This document shows positions 7,122 through 10,141 of a stretch of DNA of 10,141 bases, one piece after another. The notes under the pieces are model-generated. The model was not told the DNA's origin, did no database searches, and worked only from the letters and a program-made list of their open reading frames with translations. This stretch comes from Hyphomicrobiales bacterium. GTDB lineage: Bacteria > Pseudomonadota > Alphaproteobacteria > Rhizobiales > Rhizobiaceae. Each line of letters starts with the position of its first letter. The first letter of the stretch is position 1. A program made the position numbers and the translations under genes. The stretch spans positions 1 through 10,141 of the forward strand of contig JAATGD010000261.1 in assembly GCA_015654965.1 (NCBI GenBank), given 5' to 3'.

Positions 7122-7122
7122 A

Positions 7123-8208
7123 TCAGTTCACCTGTCCAGCTATCTTCTTTTGTTTCATTCCGTCATCCGCGCTGCCTGAAACAGCCTGTTCTGCCGGAAA
7201 GATCATGCGTATCATCGCGCCGCGGCCACCGTAAAACTCCGTCGGCGCGTCATGTAATTCAAGTTGCCCGCCATGTTCCTCGACAATCTTGCGAACGATG
7301 GCGAGACCAAGCCCGGTCCCTTTTTCACGGGTCGTCATATAGGGTTCGAGCAGTTTCTGGCGATCATCTCGCGGCAATCCCTTGCCGTTATCGATGACAT
7401 CGACGACCAGATTCACATCCATTTGAGAGGAACGAACCCAGATATGCCCTTCCCCGCGCTCTTCCTTGGCAAGCGCATCGATGGCTTCGCTCGCATTCTT
7501 GATGACATTGCCAAAGGCCTGACCGATCAGGCGGCTATCAAACGAGCCGATCAGCTTTTGCGAACCAAATTCATTGGTGAACTTGATATCGCTGCGGCTC
7601 ACTTCAATCAGGAATGAGGCCTCGCGCAACGCCTCGCGTAAATCCATCGTGCGGATTTCAGGCTTTGGCATACGCGCAAAAGCCGAGAATTCATCCACCA
7701 TGCGCCCGATATCGCCCACCTGACGAATGATCGTCTCCGTGCACTGGTCAAACACCTCGCGATCCTCGGTGATCACTTTGCCATAGCGGCGGCGAATGCG
7801 CTCGGCGGAAAGCTGGATGGGCGTCAGCGGGTTCTTGATCTCATGCGCGATACGCCGCGCGACATCCGCCCATGCGGAAGAACGCTGCGCCTGCACCAGA
7901 TCGGTGATGTCATCCACAGTCACGACATAGGAATAATCTTCCGACTGGGCATCCTCGACCGTCACCTGCAGGTTGAAGGTGCGTGCTTCGCCGCCGCGCG
8001 CCATGTTGACCTGCTCGCGATGCATGGTCTTTCCGCTCGTTCGCGCCATTTCAAACGCCTGCCCGATTTCGGGCGCGATCTTTGTGAGGTTCTTGCCGAT
8101 CGCCTCCTGCGAACTCACGCCGAACATATGCTCGGCAGAGCGGTTGAGAATGGATATGGAGCCATCGCTTTCAATACCGATCACGCCCGCCGTAACCCCC
8201 GACAGCAC
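7123..8208 (-). CDS. ntrY: NtrY C-terminal fragment: PAS, HisKA and HATPase_c domains
   Basis: This is the stretch downstream of the amber codon, shown from the first GTG (8208). It carries a PAS domain (about residues 1-105 of the fragment, which is how NtrY of relatives senses redox). The H-box RRIAHEIKNPLTP follows, with the phospho-accepting His122 of the fragment (about 524 of the uninterrupted protein). The ATP-binding N-box GNVIKNASEAID, G1 DNGKGLP and G2 TGLGLAIV are all intact. It has no membrane span, so if made separately it would be a soluble kinase. The GTG has only a weak CGGAA ribosome-site candidate close to it, so independent translation is uncertain. It ends one base before the ntrX start. 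Confidence 0.55.
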   Translation of the reverse strand: MLSGVTAGVIGIESDGSISILNRSAEHMFGVSSQEAIGKNLTKIAPEIGQAFEMARTSGKTMHREQVNMARGGEARTFNLQVTVEDAQSEDYSYVVTVDDITDLVQAQRSSAWADVARRIAHEIKNPLTPIQLSAERIRRRYGKVITEDREVFDQCTETIIRQVGDIGRMVDEFSAFARMPKPEIRTMDLREALREASFLIEVSRSDIKFTNEFGSQKLIGSFDSRLIGQAFGNVIKNASEAIDALAKEERGEGHIWVRSSQMDVNLVVDVIDNGKGLPRDDRQKLLEPYMTTREKGTGLGLAIVRKIVEEHGGQLELHDAPTEFYGGRGAMIRMIFPAEQAVSGSADDGMKQKKIAGQVN

Positions 8209-8259
8209 GGCTTCCGAGAAACGGCGCCGCTCATCGATCTGGTCTTTGGCTGAAATCAG

Positions 8260-8262
8260 CTA
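8260..8262 (-). other. ntrY: In-frame amber stop codon splitting ntrY
   Basis: CTA on the plus strand is TAG on the minus strand, in the frame that is open from 9414 to 8263 and again from 8259 to 7126. The reading is SQRN-stop-LISAKDQIDERRRF, with the usual NtrY linker sequence on both sides. This points to one substitution in an otherwise conserved gene. Confidence 0.85.
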
Positions 8263-9405
8263 ATTGCGCTGGCTTTTGAGCTCCGCCACCATATTGTTGA
8301 AGGTGCCGGAAAGCGCACCCACATCCCCATCCGACGAGCGCACCGGCACGGATATATCGAGATTACCGGCTGCAACATCGTCTGCAGCCCCGATCAGCAA
8401 GCGGATCGGGCGCACAAGACGGTCTGCAACGGCAATGCCGGTCCAGATAGCCGACAACAGTACGATCAGCGTCAGGCCGAAATAGAGCAACGCAAAAGCA
8501 ATCTGGGTCGGAATGCGATTGGCATCCATCTCCTGATAGCGCTGCGTATTGGCTTCCATCAGGCGCATGGCGTTGAGAATCTGCGGACTGACCTCGCGGA
8601 TGGTATAAAGATAGACATCCGGTATTTCGCGCATCTTGATCAACGCGCCCACATATTGGCTGTTGCCGGGCGGAATGATGACCGGTTTGCCATCGATGGC
8701 GGTTGCAAGCGCATCTTCGGTGGGGCGCGGCAAACGGCTTTCGACACCCGTGTCGCTTTTGACCACCGTATCACCACTCTGCCGCACAAGGAATGCACCC
8801 AGCAGGCCACGGCCTCGCGCCTGCAATGTCATCAATTCGATAAAGCCGCCGCGATCAAGACTGTAAAGCGTGCGCTGCGCATCCAGATCCTGCAACATTG
8901 AATAGGACGTGCTTTGCAGGTTTAACGCCGTCTCACGGATATAGGCCGTGGTCAGGCTTTGCGACGAGCTGACGATATCGCGGGTATTGGTATCGAACCA
9001 TCGATCAAGCCCGAGATTGAGCGTCACGGAAGCAACGATTGCCACGACAATGGCAGGTACTGCGGCAATCAGCGAAAACAGCGCAACGATACGCACGTGC
9101 AGCCGCGAGGCCGCCTTGCCATGCGTGCGGGCAGTCACGATGCGATAGATCTCGCGGCAGATCAGCAGGATCAGAAACAGAATCAGCGCCACATTGACGA
9201 TCACCAAAGCCAAAGTCACGGTGCGGTCAGGCGTAATAGGCGTGATGCCGATCAAAATGGCAAAGGAAATGGATGCGGTAATCAACGCCGAAACGACGGT
9301 GATGATACCGGGCAATGCGAGAAGCCTGCGCCCCTCGCCGCGTCGCGACGGTTGCTCCGTCTTATCCATGTTTGCCGACAGATTCGCTGTGTTCATGTTA
9401 ATCAT
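8260..9405 (-). CDS. ntrY: NtrY N-terminal fragment: membrane sensor and HAMP domain
   Basis: This is the part of ntrY before the amber codon. Counting from the TTG at 9414, hydrophobic spans lie at about residues 32-56, 66-88, 107-133 and 305-328. A periplasmic segment of about 170 residues lies between the third and fourth, and a HAMP linker occupies about 325-378 (ADRLVRPIRLLIGAADDVA). The product stops right after MVAELKSQRN. It lacks PAS and kinase, so alone it cannot signal to NtrX. The true start is probably the ATG at 9405 or a later ATG (9396, 9369), not the TTG at 9414, because the TTG lies inside a palindrome and has no ribosome site. None of the ATGs has a strong one either. Confidence 0.6.
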   Translation of the reverse strand: MINMNTANLSANMDKTEQPSRRGEGRRLLALPGIITVVSALITASISFAILIGITPITPDRTVTLALVIVNVALILFLILLICREIYRIVTARTHGKAASRLHVRIVALFSLIAAVPAIVVAIVASVTLNLGLDRWFDTNTRDIVSSSQSLTTAYIRETALNLQSTSYSMLQDLDAQRTLYSLDRGGFIELMTLQARGRGLLGAFLVRQSGDTVVKSDTGVESRLPRPTEDALATAIDGKPVIIPPGNSQYVGALIKMREIPDVYLYTIREVSPQILNAMRLMEANTQRYQEMDANRIPTQIAFALLYFGLTLIVLLSAIWTGIAVADRLVRPIRLLIGAADDVAAGNLDISVPVRSSDGDVGALSGTFNNMVAELKSQRN

Positions 9406-9411
9406 GATATC

Positions 9412-9440
9412 CAATACAGTTGCATCTATGCAACGTATTG
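9412..9440. promoter_or_regulatory. Long palindrome at the ntrY start, candidate operator or RBS hairpin
   Basis: The arms are CAATAC-A-GTTGCAT (9412-9425) and ATGCAAC-GTATTG (9428-9440) around a two-base centre CT: 13 matched positions per arm with a single unpaired A. A third copy of ATGCAACG lies at 9449-9456, 21 bases (two helical turns) from the copy at 9428-9435. The palindrome begins 7 bases upstream of the ntrY ATG at 9405. Such symmetry next to a start suggests a dimeric regulator site, possibly autoregulation, or an mRNA hairpin controlling initiation. Confidence 0.5.
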
Positions 9441-9453
9441 TGGCGAAAATGCA

Positions 9454-9474
9454 ACGCTTGTTTTCATCAAGCGT
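9454..9474. repeat. Second perfect dyad upstream of ntrY
   Basis: ACGCTTG (9454-9460) and CAAGCGT (9468-9474) are perfect inverted repeats with seven bases between them. The dyad overlaps the third ATGCAACG copy by three bases. No T-run follows on either strand, so a terminator is unlikely; a protein-binding site is more plausible. Confidence 0.35.
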
Positions 9475-9497
9475 CGATTATGCAGAAATACTTATTT

Positions 9498-9526
9498 TTT
9501 AGAGCCTGCTTATTTTACTGGAGCAA
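9498..9526 (-). promoter_or_regulatory. Candidate ntrY promoter
   Basis: On the minus strand TTGCTC (9526-9521) and TCTAAA (9503-9498) are 17 bases apart, a plausible -35/-10 pair for the housekeeping sigma factor. The start of transcription would fall near 9490, placing both dyads (9412-9474) in the leader or just downstream of the promoter. The hexamers match only moderately, so this is tentative. Confidence 0.3.
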
Positions 9527-9614
9527 TTTCCGCTCTTCCCTCACACCAAAAGAGGACATGAAACTCACAATAGCCCCGAGAATAGATCGTATTTATTTGT
9601 AGTTTTCGGGGATT

Positions 9615-9632
9615 AGCCTCAGAATTGAGGCT
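9615..9632 (+). promoter_or_regulatory. Hairpin abutting the start codon of the small ORF
   Basis: AGCCTCA (9615-9621) and TGAGGCT (9626-9632) are perfect seven-base inverted repeats with the loop GAAT, ending on the base before ATG (9633). The only Shine-Dalgarno-like sequence for that ATG, GAGG (9627-9630), lies inside the stem and only two bases from the start. If transcribed, the fold would hide the ribosome site. Confidence 0.4.
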
Positions 9633-9875
9633 ATGGAAACAAGCCAATTTATATTTACCCTGATTGCTACGGCCCCTTTTGTAATCTGGGCTTTTATCCT
9701 GCTTGGATTTTTCATGATGACCCAGCCTCGCGAGGAACAGGGGGGATCATTGATGTCTCAACGAAAGGGCCATGAGACGAATGAACGTCACGGTGCGCTA
9801 TCCCAATTGCCTGATGTAACACTTGAACATTATTATCTTCGCGAAATCGGACGCGCGCCATTCAATGTTGGTTGA
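9633..9875 (+). CDS. Small hypothetical protein with one membrane span
   Basis: I do not recognise this 80-residue product. Residues 6-29 (within FIFTLIATAPFVIWAFILLG...) form one hydrophobic segment, followed by Pro-Arg-Glu-Glu and a polar, charged tail ending LPDVTLEHYYLREIGRAPFNVG. The tail has a faint likeness to the L..LPD..LR-IG pattern of small DUF1127 (YjiS-like) proteins, too weak to name. A segregated hydrophobic block followed by charged residues argues for real coding. Against it, the ATG has its ribosome site only two bases away and inside a hairpin. A second start at 9753 (ATGTCTCAACG) has a much better GGGGG site seven bases upstream and would give a soluble 40-residue product without the membrane span. 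Both are possible. Confidence 0.4.
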   Translation: METSQFIFTLIATAPFVIWAFILLGFFMMTQPREEQGGSLMSQRKGHETNERHGALSQLPDVTLEHYYLREIGRAPFNVG

Positions 9876-10079
9876 ACAGCCTTTTCCCTATAGGAAAATG
9901 ACTATGAAGATTATCTTCCACAAACTGTCACGCTTTGACATATAATATTGTCTGGAACCAATCGTGAAAACATGCATTGTTTTTGTGGCAATCGGTTTAA
10001 ACTGTTTGAACCGGCGCAATAGTCCGGCTGGGCATCGAAGCTCCCGCCAGATTCACCAAGACAGAAACCGGAGTTTGAT
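9876..10079 (+). other. Leader region of the DUF3597-like gene
   Basis: No supported gene lies here. An inverted repeat TTTTCC-CTATA-GGAAAA (9882-9898) follows the small ORF and may be its weak terminator. A 13-codon frame at 9904 has an AGGAAA ribosome-like site but no other support. TTGACA at 9935-9940 is a perfect -35 hexamer with no good -10 17 bases on. The dyad at 9993-10013 is described separately. Confidence 0.4.
9993..10013. promoter_or_regulatory. Near-perfect dyad upstream of the DUF3597-like gene
   Basis: CGGTTTAAA (9993-10001) and TTTGAACCG (10005-10013) match at eight of nine positions around the centre CTG, 67 bases before the next start codon. The size and spacing fit an operator for a dimeric repressor or activator. 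No known regulator site is recognised. Confidence 0.3.
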
Positions 10080-10141
10080 ATGGGCATTTTCGACAAGATC
10101 AAGGGCGCCATCTGGGGTCAGGCACAAGCGGCAACGCCATC
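10080..10141 (+). CDS. DUF3597-like protein, N-terminus only
   Basis: The frame starts at ATG 10080 with GGAG six bases upstream (CCGGAGTTTGATATG) and runs open to the window edge for 20 codons, MGIFDKIKGAIWGQAQAATP. The opening MGIF-KI--AI---A-A followed by an Ala/Pro stretch is how DUF3597 proteins of Brucella and related bacteria begin; these are about 130 residues long with no assigned biochemical role. Only the first residues are visible, so the call depends on this short match and the good ribosome site. Confidence 0.6.
   Translation, partial: MGIFDKIKGAIWGQAQAATP

Larger units (their letters stand above)
7123..9405 (-). pseudogene. ntrY: Sensor histidine kinase NtrY, interrupted by an in-frame amber codon
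   Basis: Taken as one reading frame this is a full-length NtrY of about 760 codons. It has four membrane spans (two near the N-terminus, one before and one after a periplasmic loop of about 170 residues), then HAMP, PAS, HisKA and HATPase_c. The frame is unbroken except for TAG at 8260-8262 on the minus strand (CTA on plus), between HAMP and PAS. No insertion or deletion is seen; TAG can arise from CAG or GAG by a single change, and relatives are expected to carry Gln or Glu here. NtrY of B. abortus is reported to sense redox through a haem-bound PAS domain and to phosphorylate NtrX. If the stop is real, the membrane sensor is separated from the kinase unless readthrough or reinitiation occurs. 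A base-call error is the alternative. Confidence 0.8.
9415..9632. other. Non-coding region between ntrY and the small plus-strand ORF
   Basis: I see no supported gene here. The region is AT-rich compared with its flanks. It holds the palindrome and second dyad near ntrY, a possible ntrY promoter, a distant inverted repeat CCCCGA / TCGGGG (9574-9579, 9606-9611) and the hairpin touching the ATG at 9633. A 14-codon frame starting ATGAAACTC near 9558 has GAGG too close to the start to be persuasive. Confidence 0.5.

Noticed and set aside
9406..9414. TTG at 9414 as the ntrY start
   Set aside because: It lies in the palindrome and has no ribosome site; ATG at 9405 or later is more likely.
9558..9602. 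14-codon frame MKLTIAPRIDRIYL
   Set aside because: The GAGG site is only two bases from the ATG and no other evidence supports it.
9904..9945. 13-codon frame MKIIFHKLSRFDI with an AGGAAA ribosome-like site
   Set aside because: Too short to support without conservation; a leader peptide cannot be ruled out but nothing else argues for one.
9911..10111. Minus-strand open frame of 66 codons across the DUF3597-like start
   Set aside because: It overlaps the better supported plus-strand start with GGAG and has no domain or ribosome site.
1..10141. CRISPR array, tRNA, rRNA, insertion sequence, phage or toxin-antitoxin module
   Set aside because: I saw no regularly spaced repeats, no cloverleaf, no transposase or terminal repeats, and no recognisable defence gene in either strand.

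Overview
The window looks like chromosomal DNA of an alphaproteobacterium of the order Hyphomicrobiales, most likely Brucella or its close relative Ochrobactrum. The ClpP, Hfq, NtrX and ClpX sequences read as Brucellaceae-type proteins, and the coding DNA is moderately GC-rich. This placement rests on recognising protein families by eye, not on a database search.

Eight genes lie in a row on the minus strand. In transcription order, from high to low coordinates, they are ntrY (two-component sensor kinase), ntrX (its response regulator), trkA (K+ channel gating subunit), a DXD-type glycosyltransferase, hfq (RNA chaperone), hflX (ribosome-associated GTPase), clpP (protease) and the first 95 codons of clpX (unfoldase, cut by the window edge). 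ntrY and ntrX are separated by one base, ntrX and trkA by 34, and trkA and the glycosyltransferase by 50, so these four could be one transcript. hfq, hflX, clpP and clpX each have 160-350 bases upstream with hairpins or promoter-like sites, which suggests partly independent expression. Together the block covers redox/nitrogen sensing, K+ homeostasis, post-transcriptional control, ribosome rescue and proteolysis.

The most notable feature is an in-frame amber codon (TAG, 8260-8262) in ntrY. It falls between the HAMP and PAS domains, separating the membrane sensor (about 380 residues) from the PAS/kinase part (about 380 residues). Both sides remain in the same frame and every kinase motif is intact, so this looks like one recent nonsense substitution (or a sequencing error).

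The right-hand 0.7 kb (9415-10141) holds no large gene apart from the start of a plus-strand DUF3597-like protein at the edge. It contains one small plausible single-membrane-span ORF and an unusual density of dyad symmetries: a 13-bp-arm palindrome at the ntrY start, a second dyad beside it, a hairpin touching the ATG of the small ORF, and a near-perfect dyad upstream of the DUF3597 gene.

I found no tRNA, rRNA, CRISPR array, insertion sequence or phage genes, and nothing that amounts to a clearly new multi-gene system.
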